A DNA stretch of 64,000 nucleotides from Limnochordia bacterium (GTDB lineage Bacteria; Bacillota; Limnochordia; Darwinibacteriales; DTU012). Numbering within the stretch: the first letter of the stretch is position 1; each line of letters starts with the position of its first letter. This document shows, piece by piece, positions 33,921-43,022 of the stretch. The notes beneath the pieces are model-generated. The model saw only the letters and a list, made by a program, of their open reading frames with translations. It had not been told where the DNA came from and searched no databases. The stretch covers positions 1 through 64,000 of the forward strand of contig SKJB01000004.1 of the NCBI GenBank assembly GCA_007116145.1, given 5' to 3'. A program made the translations under genes and the position numbers.

Positions 33921-34627
33921 TACTGGTATACCTCCCTAAACAGATCATTAATGGACAGATTGTGTTGTTGCCGTAATGTATCTGCTGTATCTATGAGTTT
34001 AACTTTACCTTTTTCTAGAAAGATCACAGAGTCAAACAAAGATTCGGTTTCACCCACTTCATGCGTGGAGAGAATCATGGTTTGGTGTTCCGCTTTAAAT
34101 TCTTTTAAAATCACATCAATAATTCTCCCGCGCGAGGAAGGATCCAACCCTGACAATGGTTCGTCAAGTAGAACTAGCTCAGCATCTCGAGCCATAGCAA
34201 TCACCAGCTTCAACCGCGCCCGCATCCCTTTAGACAGACTAGAAATCGCTTGATCGTGTGTTAAGTTCATAAATTTCAGTAGTTCCTCTGCTCGATCCCA
34301 TTGCCAATCATGATACATTGCACTCACAAATTGCAGGATGTCACCAATTTTCATCCAACGATAGAGATAATCAATTTCCGGTAAAAAGGCCACCTTGCCC
34401 TTGGTCGTGCGATTTGGGGCTTGACCAAGTACATGAATTTGCCCTCGATCCGGTTTTAACAAACCCGCTATACACTTTAGCAGTGTTGATTTCCCACTGC
34501 CATTAGGACCAAGTAAGCCCCAAATCTCGCCGTGTCCAATCATAAGGTCAATGCCTCTTATGGCATCAGCTCCAGGATAACGTTTTGTCAAGCCCTTGCT
34601 ATATACTGCGTAATTCGTTGATTCCAT
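33920..34627 (-). CDS. ABC exporter ATP-binding subunit
   Basis: A 235-residue ATPase with Walker A GPNGSGKST, signature SSLSKGMRARL, Walker B LVLLDEP, D-loop SGLDPSS and switch His in LSTHEVGE. I start at ATG 34627, eight bases after AAGGATGG; the ATG at 34639 has no room for a ribosome site. It partners the permease encoded next. Confidence 0.93.
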   Translation of the reverse strand: MESTNYAVYSKGLTKRYPGADAIRGIDLMIGHGEIWGLLGPNGSGKSTLLKCIAGLLKPDRGQIHVLGQAPNRTTKGKVAFLPEIDYLYRWMKIGDILQFVSAMYHDWQWDRAEELLKFMNLTHDQAISSLSKGMRARLKLVIAMARDAELVLLDEPLSGLDPSSRGRIIDVILKEFKAEHQTMILSTHEVGETESLFDSVIFLEKGKVKLIDTADTLRQQHNLSINDLFREVYQ

Positions 34628-34650
34628 TATGCTCACCATCCTTATTCAGT

Positions 34651-35049
34651 CTACTTCAACTTACTTGATTGTTTCGGTGCGTGCACTTCGGTTACTTTCG
34701 TACTTACGACTGACACAATTCCCTCATCATCACAGCCTAATGATTTCATCTGCAAAATAAACTCTTCAACTAAACAGCTAACCATTTCATTTCGCATCGT
34801 TTCCACTACATTATCTCCCTGCTTCAGAAAAGTACCTTGGCCTCGCAAGGTCTCCACTATTCCTATGAGTTCCATGTCACGATACGCACGTTGTATCGTG
34901 TTCGGATTGATTTTTAACAAAGTAGCCAAATCTCTCTGGGATGGTAGTTTATCGCCTGGGCTTAGGTCTCCCCGCACCAATGCCTTCTTTATTTCATTGA
35001 TTACTTGAAGATAAATTGGTTGAGAATTGTCAAATTGAGTATTAAACAC
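34651..35049 (-). CDS. GntR-family regulator, YtrA subfamily
   Basis: A 132-residue repressor with the winged helix (SPGDKLPSQRDLATLLKINPNTIQRAYRDMELIG) and the short C-terminal helix pair typical of YtrA. It heads the ABC operon and should repress it, probably by binding the inverted repeat at 35085-35110. GTG 35049 follows GGGGGTG by eight bases. Confidence 0.92.
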   Translation of the reverse strand: MFNTQFDNSQPIYLQVINEIKKALVRGDLSPGDKLPSQRDLATLLKINPNTIQRAYRDMELIGIVETLRGQGTFLKQGDNVVETMRNEMVSCLVEEFILQMKSLGCDDEGIVSVVSTKVTEVHAPKQSSKLK

Positions 35050-35084
35050 ATTATCACCCCCGCCACATTAGACAACTAAATAAC

Positions 35085-35110
35085 TAGTGCATTAGCTTGC
35101 TAGTACACTA
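35085..35110. promoter_or_regulatory. Probable YtrA-type operator
   Basis: TAGTGCATTAG (35085-35095), four bases, CTAGTACACTA (35100-35110): an inverted repeat matching at nine of eleven positions. The AGTG...CACT arms are of the kind bound by YtrA regulators, and it lies 36 bases before the ytrA-type gene. Confidence 0.6.
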
Positions 35111-35186
35111 TCAATATACCTTACTTTTTTCCATGTGTCAATAGGATAGTTACAACTTTTTCTACGTTTTTTCTGCCGCATTGTGC

Positions 35187-35192
35187 TATAAT
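35187..35192 (+). promoter_or_regulatory. Extended -10 promoter of dinG
   Basis: TATAAT preceded by TGC, giving the extended form TGNTATAAT. No good -35 is seen upstream. The transcript would start about 20 bases before the dinG ATG. Confidence 0.5.
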
Positions 35193-35218
35193 TTTAGATG
35201 ATAGAAAGAAGGTGGCTT

Positions 35219-37147
35219 ATGTCATACAAAACACAAGAGATTTTTGCACCACTTGGACTACTCGAGCAAGCACTTCCTCAATATGAGTATCGCGTAGAGC
35301 AAGCCACCATGGCTGACAAAGTATACCACTGCTTAACCAAGGATGAGCATGGGATTATTGAAGCAGGTACGGGCGTTGGCAAAAGCTTAGCCTATCTTAT
35401 CCCAGCCATTTACTATGCCCATGATCAGAAGAAACGAATAATCATAGCCACACATACCCTTAATTTGCAGGAACAACTCTTTCGCAAAGACATCCCGTTT
35501 CTAAACAAAGCTTTACCGATTTCCTTTCATACAGAGATATTTAAAGGACGGAGTAACTACCTATGCCTCCGACGCTTTGAAGAGGTTTCTCTTGGCGTCT
35601 CAGCTCAGCAAGGCTTGGTCCGTTATGCCGAGAAAATTAGTCTCTGGAAAGAAAAAACCACTACCGGTGATCGGAGTGATTCATCCCAGCCTATTCCTGA
35701 CCAAGTGTGGCAAGGCATCTGCTGTCAAAAGGAAAGTTGTCCAGAAGAAGACTGTTCTTTTTTTAAGCAGTGTTATTACTGGCAACTACGCCATCGCTTA
35801 TCACAGGCACAAATAATTGTGACAAACCACGCCCTCATGCTTGCTGACATCGTCACGGAGAACAGCATTTTCCCTCACTATGATGGCGTTATTATTGATG
35901 AAGCACATAATCTAGAGGATGGAGCAACTAATGCCTTTAGCCATCAATTATCACCGCAGATTCTGTTAGCGTATTACCGGACAGGTCTGCAACTATATTA
36001 TAGCTTACGGTCAACCATACCCATACATGAAGCAGAAGACTTCCGCCAATGCTTAGAGCAATTAATCAGTGAAAGTACAACCTATTTCCAACGGGTAAAA
36101 CCATTTGTCACAGGGTACACCACTTTAATTGACGCAAATAATCACAGCCATTTCTTCGTCACTCGCTTTAGCGAGTTATTTCAAGAGATTGCTAGTACAA
36201 TAAAAGGTTTCTCCCTTCCCGAGAACGAACTCTCTGGATTAGCTGCTCAATTTATGGAATATACCTCCACAGTACTCCAAAATACAGAACTAATTATTAA
36301 GGCTAGCGATCAAGATTATATATATTGGGCAGAACTAAGTAATGGTGATGTCCGGCTACTAGCAGCTCCGCTCAGTGTCGCCAAACTGTTACACAAGACA
36401 TTATTCTCTACGGTGAAGTCTGTGATACTAACATCGGCTACATTATCAACCAATTCTACCTTTGACTATTTTCAGAAACGGATTGGAGTTAAACATGCAG
36501 CTAACTTGACACTTGGTTCACCTTTTGATTATAAAAAACAAGCCATTTTGTGCATTCCAAGCACGGCCCAAAACCCTAAGCATGCAAAGTATGACTGGTA
36601 TACGGCCTATTTCCTTCTCCATGTACTAGCTCGTACAAAGGGGGGTGTTTTAGCTCTGTTCACCAGCTACCAGGGGATGGAAACGGTAGCGGATTTCATG
36701 GATGAGAAACTCGCAGAAGTAGGATACAACTTATTTGTCCAAGGTGAAGATTCCCGCGAAAATTTGGTGCAGAGCTTCTTAACGACTCCAAAATCTATAC
36801 TCTTAGGAACGAATAGTTTTTGGGAAGGAGTAGATATTCCGGGAGACGCTTTGCGAGCTGTAGTAATTACCCGCTTACCTTTTGCTGTACCCGATCGTCC
36901 CGTTGTGGCAGCACGCTTAAAAGCCATCGACGACGCAGGTGGAAATTCGTTCCAAGAATACAGTATTCCCCAAGCGATCCTGCGGTTAAAACAAGGATTT
37001 GGCCGACTGATACGCAGTAGCACTGATCGAGGCGCGGTCATTATCCTTGATCAACGGATCCTTACTACAGACTACGGAAGCCAATTCCTTAAATCACTTC
37101 CTCCAGCCCAATTTACCCGCGATTTAGATGATTTACGCTTCAATTAA
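35219..37147 (+). CDS. dinG: DinG/XPD-family Fe-S helicase
   Basis: A 642-residue superfamily 2 DNA helicase. Walker A is EAGTGVGKSLAYLIP and the DEAH box is VIIDEAHNLED. Four cysteines (NYLCLRR, then CCQKESCPEEDCSFFKQCYY) sit in the place of the XPD-type [4Fe-4S] cluster. Motifs III-VI follow (LTSATL, GTNSFWEGVDIPG, KQGFGRLIRS). There is no N-terminal exonuclease domain, unlike Bacillus DinG. AAGGTGG precedes ATG 35219; an upstream ATG (35198) overlaps that site. Its end overlaps the convergent lysR gene by 15 bases. Confidence 0.92.
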   Translation: MSYKTQEIFAPLGLLEQALPQYEYRVEQATMADKVYHCLTKDEHGIIEAGTGVGKSLAYLIPAIYYAHDQKKRIIIATHTLNLQEQLFRKDIPFLNKALPISFHTEIFKGRSNYLCLRRFEEVSLGVSAQQGLVRYAEKISLWKEKTTTGDRSDSSQPIPDQVWQGICCQKESCPEEDCSFFKQCYYWQLRHRLSQAQIIVTNHALMLADIVTENSIFPHYDGVIIDEAHNLEDGATNAFSHQLSPQILLAYYRTGLQLYYSLRSTIPIHEAEDFRQCLEQLISESTTYFQRVKPFVTGYTTLIDANNHSHFFVTRFSELFQEIASTIKGFSLPENELSGLAAQFMEYTSTVLQNTELIIKASDQDYIYWAELSNGDVRLLAAPLSVAKLLHKTLFSTVKSVILTSATLSTNSTFDYFQKRIGVKHAANLTLGSPFDYKKQAILCIPSTAQNPKHAKYDWYTAYFLLHVLARTKGGVLALFTSYQGMETVADFMDEKLAEVGYNLFVQGEDSRENLVQSFLTTPKSILLGTNSFWEGVDIPGDALRAVVITRLPFAVPDRPVVAARLKAIDDAGGNSFQEYSIPQAILRLKQGFGRLIRSSTDRGAVIILDQRILTTDYGSQFLKSLPPAQFTRDLDDLRFN

Positions 37148-38023
37148 TAAGTCAATAAATTTTTTGGCTGAAGTCGCTAACGGCACATTTCGTAAGGTGA
37201 CTATACCAATCGTACGCGAGGGAATAGGCTGTAATAAGGGCACTTCACGCAGCTGACCGTTTTGTAACTCATCACCAATAAAATCCTTAACAACATAAGC
37301 AATGCCTAGACCGATCATTGCAAACTGCACGAGTAAGTCAATACTACCCAACTCAATTTCGGGCTGTAATACAATTCCGTGTGTTGCCATGTAGTTATCG
37401 ATAAAGTGACGGGTGTTACTCCCTTTTTCTAATAATAGTAAAGGATAATGGGCTAGCTGCTCAAGAGAGAGCGGTGTATCACATATATGCCAATCATTTA
37501 CCCCAGCCACGAAACAGTCCTGCACCTCTAACGCTTCACAGATATTGTATTGAGTATCTGTGCTTATGGGAAGGTTTACCACCGCTAGATCCACGTCACC
37601 TTTTCGCAACAACATTAACGTCTCTGGCGTGGTGCGATTAGTCACTTGGATCCGTAATTCTGGATATGCACTATGGAACTGCTCTAATTTAGGGAGCAAG
37701 TAATATTTACTGATGGTATCGCTTGCTCCGATTCTAATCTCACCGCTCATGAGGTTTAGCATTTCCCAAAATTTATTCTCTGCGGTGCGCATCAAAGTGT
37801 ACGCTTGTTCAAAGTGTTTAAATAACACTTCTCCTTCACGCGTTAAGGTTACCCCCTTAGGACTACGCACAAAAACATGACCTCCAAGTCTCTCTTCAAG
37901 CTGCTTAATCGACTGGCTCACTGCTGGTTGAGAGATATACAACTCCTTAGCAGCCTTAGAAATACTTCCTGCCTTCGCCACCTGGTAGAAAATTTTATAC
38001 AACTCCATATTCGCTATCATCAT
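37133..38023 (-). CDS. LysR-family transcriptional regulator
   Basis: A 296-residue regulator with the LysR winged helix (FYQVAKAGSISKAAKELYISQPAVSQSIKQLEERLG) and a periplasmic-binding-like effector domain starting LMSGEIRIGASDTIS. The pattern is that of the CysL/YwfK branch. It is divergent from purA. Two consecutive ATGs (38023, 38020) follow GGTGGG; which is used is unclear. The target is unknown and purA control is only suggested by position. Confidence 0.9.
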   Translation of the reverse strand: MMIANMELYKIFYQVAKAGSISKAAKELYISQPAVSQSIKQLEERLGGHVFVRSPKGVTLTREGEVLFKHFEQAYTLMRTAENKFWEMLNLMSGEIRIGASDTISKYYLLPKLEQFHSAYPELRIQVTNRTTPETLMLLRKGDVDLAVVNLPISTDTQYNICEALEVQDCFVAGVNDWHICDTPLSLEQLAHYPLLLLEKGSNTRHFIDNYMATHGIVLQPEIELGSIDLLVQFAMIGLGIAYVVKDFIGDELQNGQLREVPLLQPIPSRTIGIVTLRNVPLATSAKKFIDLLIEA

Positions 38024-38081
38024 AATCCCACCTTATACCCCGTAGTAGAGATATTGATTTTACTTATAACTAGATTTTCAG

Positions 38082-38087
38082 TATAAT
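38082..38087 (+). promoter_or_regulatory. Candidate -10 of purA
   Basis: TATAAT on the plus strand, with a weak TTTACT 17 bases before it. The start would be about 45 bases upstream of purA. Confidence 0.4.
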
Positions 38088-38136
38088 CTAAATGTGAGAA
38101 AGTGTAAACTAGCAACACGCGAAAGGGGAAACTAGT

Positions 38137-39414
38137 ATGGGTGTAACTGCAATTGTTGGTGCGAATTGGGGAGACGAGGGAAAGGGTAAGATGATTGATA
38201 GCTTAGCCTCCCACTCCGACTTAGTCATTCGATTTCAAGGAGGAAATAATGCCGGTCACACTGTGATTAATGATCAGGGGCGATTTGCTCTCCATCTCCT
38301 CCCTTCGGGTGTTTTTTATCCTAATGTCCTAAACCTCCTAGGTCCAGGGGTTGCTGTTAATATTAAGGCCTTTTTAGAAGAATACCAAACACTGATTCGC
38401 CAGGGGATCACCAAACCTCAACTCGGAATCTCCAATCGTGCTCAGGTAGTATTGCCGTATCACAAGCTTTTTGATGAACTCGAGGAACAACGCTTAGCGG
38501 ATCGGCAGTTTGGATCGACCAAATCCGGTATTGCCCCTTTTTATTCTGATAAGTACTTAAAAATTGGGATTCAAGTGGCCGACTTGTTTGATCGCGAGAG
38601 TCTAACAGAAAAGATAGGCCGTGCCCTAGAACAAAAAAACATTCTACTTGCAAACCTATACCAGCACGCAACACTTACAGCAAAAGATATTATTGCCGAA
38701 TTAGATCCCTACATCGCCCAAATAGAACCTTTTGTCTGTGATACCAACCAATTAGTGCAACAGGCTTTAAGAGCCAAAAAAGATATAATTCTCGAAGGAC
38801 AACTAGGAGCCTTACGCGATCCTGATCATGGGATCTATCCTTTTACCACATCATCATCCACTCTTGCTGGATTTGCCACAGTAGGAGCTGGAATTCCACC
38901 CCATGCAATTACTCGCATTATAGCTGTCGTTAAAGCGTACTCGAGTTGCGTAGGTGCAGGCCCTTTCGTAACAGAACTCTTCGACAAAGCTGGAGACGAA
39001 TTGCGTAGTCGTGGAGGTGACAAAGGAGAATACGGAGCAACGACAGGTCGTCCGCGGCGAATGGGCTGGTTTGATCTGGTTGCTACACGCTATGGTTGCC
39101 ATGTCCAAGGGGCCACCGAAATTGCCCTCACTTTATTAGATGTCTTAAGCTACCTTGATGAGATACCTGTTTGTGTTCAATATGAGCTAGACGGCAATCA
39201 GACCGATTACTTTCCTAGTACCACCCGACTAAACAAGAGCAAGCCCAGATATAAAATACTTAAGGGCTGGAAACAAGACATCACACAAGTACGAGAGTTT
39301 AGCCAACTCCCCCAAGCTGCGCAAGACTATGTGAAATTTATTGAACAAGAGATAGAAATACCAATTCGCTGGATCTCAGTAGGACCTCATCGCGATAGTT
39401 TAATACGTCGTTAG
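38137..39414 (+). CDS. purA: Adenylosuccinate synthetase PurA
   Basis: PurA makes adenylosuccinate from IMP, aspartate and GTP, the first step to AMP. The 425-residue protein has GANWGDEGKGK at the start (IMP and GTP site), GGNNAGHTV, LEGQLG in place of the usual LEGAQG, and ATTGRPRRMGW. GAAAGGGG precedes ATG 38137. The sequence TLAGFATVGAGIPP differs from the commoner SNTVAG form, showing a divergent branch of the family. Confidence 0.93.
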   Translation: MGVTAIVGANWGDEGKGKMIDSLASHSDLVIRFQGGNNAGHTVINDQGRFALHLLPSGVFYPNVLNLLGPGVAVNIKAFLEEYQTLIRQGITKPQLGISNRAQVVLPYHKLFDELEEQRLADRQFGSTKSGIAPFYSDKYLKIGIQVADLFDRESLTEKIGRALEQKNILLANLYQHATLTAKDIIAELDPYIAQIEPFVCDTNQLVQQALRAKKDIILEGQLGALRDPDHGIYPFTTSSSTLAGFATVGAGIPPHAITRIIAVVKAYSSCVGAGPFVTELFDKAGDELRSRGGDKGEYGATTGRPRRMGWFDLVATRYGCHVQGATEIALTLLDVLSYLDEIPVCVQYELDGNQTDYFPSTTRLNKSKPRYKILKGWKQDITQVREFSQLPQAAQDYVKFIEQEIEIPIRWISVGPHRDSLIRR

Positions 39415-39429
39415 CGCACGCTAACAAAA

Positions 39430-39458
39430 AAAAGGCTGGGGTTTAACCCTAGCCTTTT
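39430..39458. terminator. Terminator of purA, shared with convergent alcohol dehydrogenase gene
   Basis: A 12-bp stem (AAAAGGCTGGGG with CCCTAGCCTTTT, one G-T pair, loop TTTAA) ends in TTTT. On the other strand the A-run before it gives a T-rich tail, so it can end both transcripts. The alcohol dehydrogenase stop codon lies inside it. Confidence 0.8.
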
Positions 39459-40558
39459 AGAAAACTACTACTTAGCACTTGATCACAAACCTCTGCAGTT
39501 ACATTTCCTAAGGAATATCCAGCATTTTTCGTTTGACTAGCTGTAAGTGCGTATGCTTTCACCTGATCTGCAGTGAGTTGTAGTTTGTTGCGAAAAAAAC
39601 CTTGCATCAAGTGTAAAAAACTATCCACATCCGGCAGTTCTATCCACTGTAAAACATTGTTTACTCGGTTCGGAGCTACGGTGTGCGTGTAACGGAGAAA
39701 CTCACCCATAATTAGACCATTAGCTTGACCGTGTGGTATACCGTGATAATACGTAAGCGGATAGCCCAAAGCATGCACAAATGTCGTCCCGGTATGGGAG
39801 ATGGCTATACCTCCAAGGGTAGAAGCGATAAGCAGAGCATCTCGTACGTCTGCGCTTAATTCTCCCGCTTGCAGCGGAGCAATACAATTCTTCCATAGCT
39901 GAATACCTTGCCCTGCAAAGAGATCGCTCGCATCACTAGCGCGTCGCGATAAATACGCTTCAACGAGATGGGATAGAGCATCAACAGCTGTATCGACAGT
40001 CACTGCTAGCGGCAAGGATGCAGTGTACTGATTATCGAGGAAAGCAACTTTTGGAAAGAGGGCAGCACCTCCAAACCCCTTTTTTGTTTCCGCCTCTGGA
40101 ATCGTTAAAACAGAGTACGGTGTAGCCTCACTACCTGTTCCTGCGGTTGTAGGAATGGCCAATATCGGCAAGGGCTGATTGGCATACGTATTCTTAAATA
40201 GGTCAATCGCTGGTATCGCGTTTGTTGCTAATACGGCAATCGCTTTGGCAGCATCTAACGGTGATCCACCACCAATGCCCAGAATAAAATCTGGGTTCCA
40301 TCTCCTTGCTATCTCACCACCAAGCGTCACATTTTCCAGCGAGGGGTTATTTTCCACCTGATCAAAGAGCAAATATTCCATCTCTATTTGCTCAAAGGCT
40401 GTTAAAACATTTGATAAGGCTCCACTTTGCTTTGCTGAATTTTTTCCTGTGACGATCAATGCTTTTTTCCCATAACGAGCAAATTCCTGGGAATTTTGCA
40501 GTACAATCCCTTCGCCATGCAAGATTTTTGTCGGCAAATAGTAGTTAAAATTCTGCAC
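39449..40558 (-). CDS. Iron-containing alcohol dehydrogenase
   Basis: A 369-residue enzyme of the Fe-ADH family, which reduces aldehydes or oxidises alcohols with NAD(P)H. It shows GGGSPLDAAKAIA (coenzyme binding), TTAGTGSEATPYSVL, and metal ligands in DTAVDALSHLVEAY and the H-x-x-G-x-x-H pattern YHGIPHGQANG. I choose GTG 40558, nine bases after AAGGAG; a TTG at 40567 touches that site. With the aldehyde dehydrogenase at 41393 it may handle aldehydes. Confidence 0.92.
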   Translation of the reverse strand: MQNFNYYLPTKILHGEGIVLQNSQEFARYGKKALIVTGKNSAKQSGALSNVLTAFEQIEMEYLLFDQVENNPSLENVTLGGEIARRWNPDFILGIGGGSPLDAAKAIAVLATNAIPAIDLFKNTYANQPLPILAIPTTAGTGSEATPYSVLTIPEAETKKGFGGAALFPKVAFLDNQYTASLPLAVTVDTAVDALSHLVEAYLSRRASDASDLFAGQGIQLWKNCIAPLQAGELSADVRDALLIASTLGGIAISHTGTTFVHALGYPLTYYHGIPHGQANGLIMGEFLRYTHTVAPNRVNNVLQWIELPDVDSFLHLMQGFFRNKLQLTADQVKAYALTASQTKNAGYSLGNVTAEVCDQVLSSSFLKG

Positions 40559-40589
40559 CCAATACAACTCCTTTGTTCTCCACCTAAAA

Positions 40590-41312
40590 TTATGAGACTC
40601 GCTTCACTTGGAATTTTCCCAGCCACGAACTAGACGTTAGTAATAACCGTGGACGATCCTCGCCAATCACTAGCTCTTCTACTGTTTGTCGTCCGATTAT
40701 GCTTTTGTTTCTTTGCCCTAATACATCAAAAAAACCTAATCGAGTTTTAGATTCGGCAACAATCGTCACTCCATCAGGCACTAAAATTGTAACCTTCCCC
40801 AAAAGGGTTAGTGCATCCAAGCGTATCGTGCGAAACTGAATATCTGCTGGTGAGATTTTCAGAGTGATTCCACTTAATATACTAACAAAGGTAGCATCTT
40901 CTCTTGGCCAATCACTACCTGTAAGTACACGCGGCATGAAGAAACTAGAGTACACCGTTTCACCTTTACTAATAACACTAAAAATGATATGAAAAAATAG
41001 CATCACAAGTAGTATGGGGAAAAAGAGTACAAGAGCTAAACCAGCAATAACCACCACAAATTCCTGATTCTCCGTAAACAAAATGGCGATATTTAAAATA
41101 AACCAAAATCCGCCAAAGAGTACAAAGACTAACGCTGTTTTCTCACTCCGTCTTTCTTTGCGCTGGGTATACACATATCCAAGCCAAAGAAAGATGAGGG
41201 GCCAGAGTCTAGCAATCACCTCGCCTAGTCCAAAACCAATCTTCTCCATGCGCTCAAGCAAGAAGATCGCCATAAGAACTGCACCAATAATACCAATAAC
41301 TCCCTTTTTCAC
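40590..41312 (-). CDS. LiaF-like membrane protein
   Basis: A 240-residue protein with four membrane helices in the first 135 residues and a C-terminal beta-rich domain (SILSGITLKISPADIQFRTI, then LTLLGKVTILVPDGVTI) that matches the LiaF C-terminal domain. LiaF restrains the LiaRS wall-stress system in Bacillus, but no liaRS genes are here. I start at GTG 41312, eight bases after GGAGGG. It lies between two dehydrogenase genes read in the same direction. Confidence 0.75.
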   Translation of the reverse strand: MKKGVIGIIGAVLMAIFLLERMEKIGFGLGEVIARLWPLIFLWLGYVYTQRKERRSEKTALVFVLFGGFWFILNIAILFTENQEFVVVIAGLALVLFFPILLVMLFFHIIFSVISKGETVYSSFFMPRVLTGSDWPREDATFVSILSGITLKISPADIQFRTIRLDALTLLGKVTILVPDGVTIVAESKTRLGFFDVLGQRNKSIIGRQTVEELVIGEDRPRLLLTSSSWLGKFQVKRVS

Positions 41313-41392
41313 TTTTGCACCCTCCATTCTACGTCCTACGATCCTTTTCCCTTTATTCTATGGGAATTCCTGCCTTATTAGGACAAAAATCA

Positions 41393-42856
41393 CTACGAGT
41401 GTTTACGCAGAATGAAATGGAGGAAAGCAGAACCTAATTGTTTTGCCCTAGGTTTTCGACCGAAGAGCCCCCGCGATAGCTGATAAAACCCTTCGTACTT
41501 ACCAGCATAGGGATACCAGGCCAACTCCTTTGTCTTGCGTCCACGATCTACAACGACCGCTGTTTGATGACAAAAGGATTGTAGTCCTACATCTCCGTGA
41601 TAGCGTCCTAACCCGCTCTCTTTTACTCCTCCAAAGGGAAGATTAGGATTTGCTACACTAATCATTACATCATTTATTACTACGCTTCCAGTAATCAACC
41701 TGGACGCGATTCGTTGAGCCTGCTTCATATCTTGACTCCACACACTAGCGTTTAACCCATAATTCGAGTCGTTCGCTAATGCTACTGCTGTTTTTTCATC
41801 GTCATAGACCATTACTGGTAGAACTGGACCGAAGGTCTCTTCGTGCCAAATCCTCATAGAAGGAGTAATATTCACAAGTACCATTGGAGCTATGGCTAGA
41901 CTATCTTCGAGATTCCACTTATCGGGTTCTAAACCCGTTAACAGTCTGGCCCCTTGCTTTAAGGCATCATGGATCTGTGCACCCACAAGTTCAGCTTGCC
42001 CGCGATGAGTCATAGCTCCTAGATCCGCATCGCAGCCCACACCTTGCGTTAACTCCCCTACTTGCTGTACTAATTGGTCAACAAAGGTAGTATAAATATC
42101 GTTGTGCACTAACAACCGTTCCACCGACATGCACACTTGCCCACAATTATTAAAGCCTCCCCACAACGCTCCAGCCACAGCGCGAGCAATATTGGCATCT
42201 GCACAAACAATCATCGGATCCTTACCACCTAGCTCAAGGGTCGTGGGAATCAAATTCTCTGCTGCCTTTGCCTGAATCAATTTCCCTGTCTGTACTGAGC
42301 CTGTGAAAAAAATGTAATCCGGTCTTCCCTCCACCAAGGCTGCTCCCACTTCTTTACCTCCCTGCACAACTTGGACAACGCAACGAGGAAAACCTGCTTT
42401 TTCCATCAAATCAATAATCAGATCTCCAACTCTGGGGGTGATCTCTGATGGCTTTAAAATCACAGTGTTTCCAGCCGCAATGGCAGTTAAAGTAGGAAGA
42501 AGCGATAATTGAAACGGAAAGTTCCACGGAGCAATAATGAGAACCACACCGCGAGGTCGATATTCTATGTAGGAGCGTTTACCCATTAACACTACAGGTG
42601 TGGGTACCTTTTGCGTTTTAAGGGCTCTTGCTGTATGTTTTTCTAAGTGATAAATACCATCAAGCACTGTAAAGATATCAGCGGTAAGCGCTTCCACGGG
42701 CGTCTTACCTGTCGAACTCTGAATCTCATCAACGATTCTATCTAAGTTGTCCACAATAACGTGGCGTAAACGTCGCAAATATCCAAGGCGCTTGGATAGT
42801 TCTAACGCACTCCATTCCACGTAGGCTTGTCTTGCCTTGTTATAAAATGCTTCCAC
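41393..42856 (-). CDS. Aldehyde dehydrogenase
   Basis: A 487-residue NAD(P)-dependent aldehyde dehydrogenase of the class 3/fatty aldehyde branch. It has APWNFPFQLSLLPTLTAIAAGN, FTGSVQTGK, the general base in LELGGKDP, the catalytic Cys in NNCGQVCMS, EETFGPVLPV and PFGGVKESGLGRYHG. GTG 42856 follows AAAGGGG by nine bases. The C-terminal hydrophobic stretch is short; no membrane anchor is clear. Confidence 0.93.
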   Translation of the reverse strand: MEAFYNKARQAYVEWSALELSKRLGYLRRLRHVIVDNLDRIVDEIQSSTGKTPVEALTADIFTVLDGIYHLEKHTARALKTQKVPTPVVLMGKRSYIEYRPRGVVLIIAPWNFPFQLSLLPTLTAIAAGNTVILKPSEITPRVGDLIIDLMEKAGFPRCVVQVVQGGKEVGAALVEGRPDYIFFTGSVQTGKLIQAKAAENLIPTTLELGGKDPMIVCADANIARAVAGALWGGFNNCGQVCMSVERLLVHNDIYTTFVDQLVQQVGELTQGVGCDADLGAMTHRGQAELVGAQIHDALKQGARLLTGLEPDKWNLEDSLAIAPMVLVNITPSMRIWHEETFGPVLPVMVYDDEKTAVALANDSNYGLNASVWSQDMKQAQRIASRLITGSVVINDVMISVANPNLPFGGVKESGLGRYHGDVGLQSFCHQTAVVVDRGRKTKELAWYPYAGKYEGFYQLSRGLFGRKPRAKQLGSAFLHFILRKHS

Positions 42857-42929
42857 CTGATCAAACCCCTTTAGCTTAGACCAAACATTTTGCTGCAGAT
42901 CTAAGTAGTATAAGTTACCTTTGTCATTA

Positions 42930-42958
42930 AAACAGTAATAATCTAGCAGGGAATATCA
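42930..42958 (+). repeat. Bipartite motif, copy B
   Basis: AAACAGTAA (42930-42938), seven bases, GCAGGGAATATCA (42946-42958), 65 bases before the exoD start. It is the second copy of the element upstream of the LuxR-type regulator (24292-24319). Confidence 0.55.
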
Positions 42959-43022
42959 ATACTAAGAAAGAATAGGAGTGAAGAGGAAAATCCCAGACAT
43001 TCTATGATAGGAGGGATATACG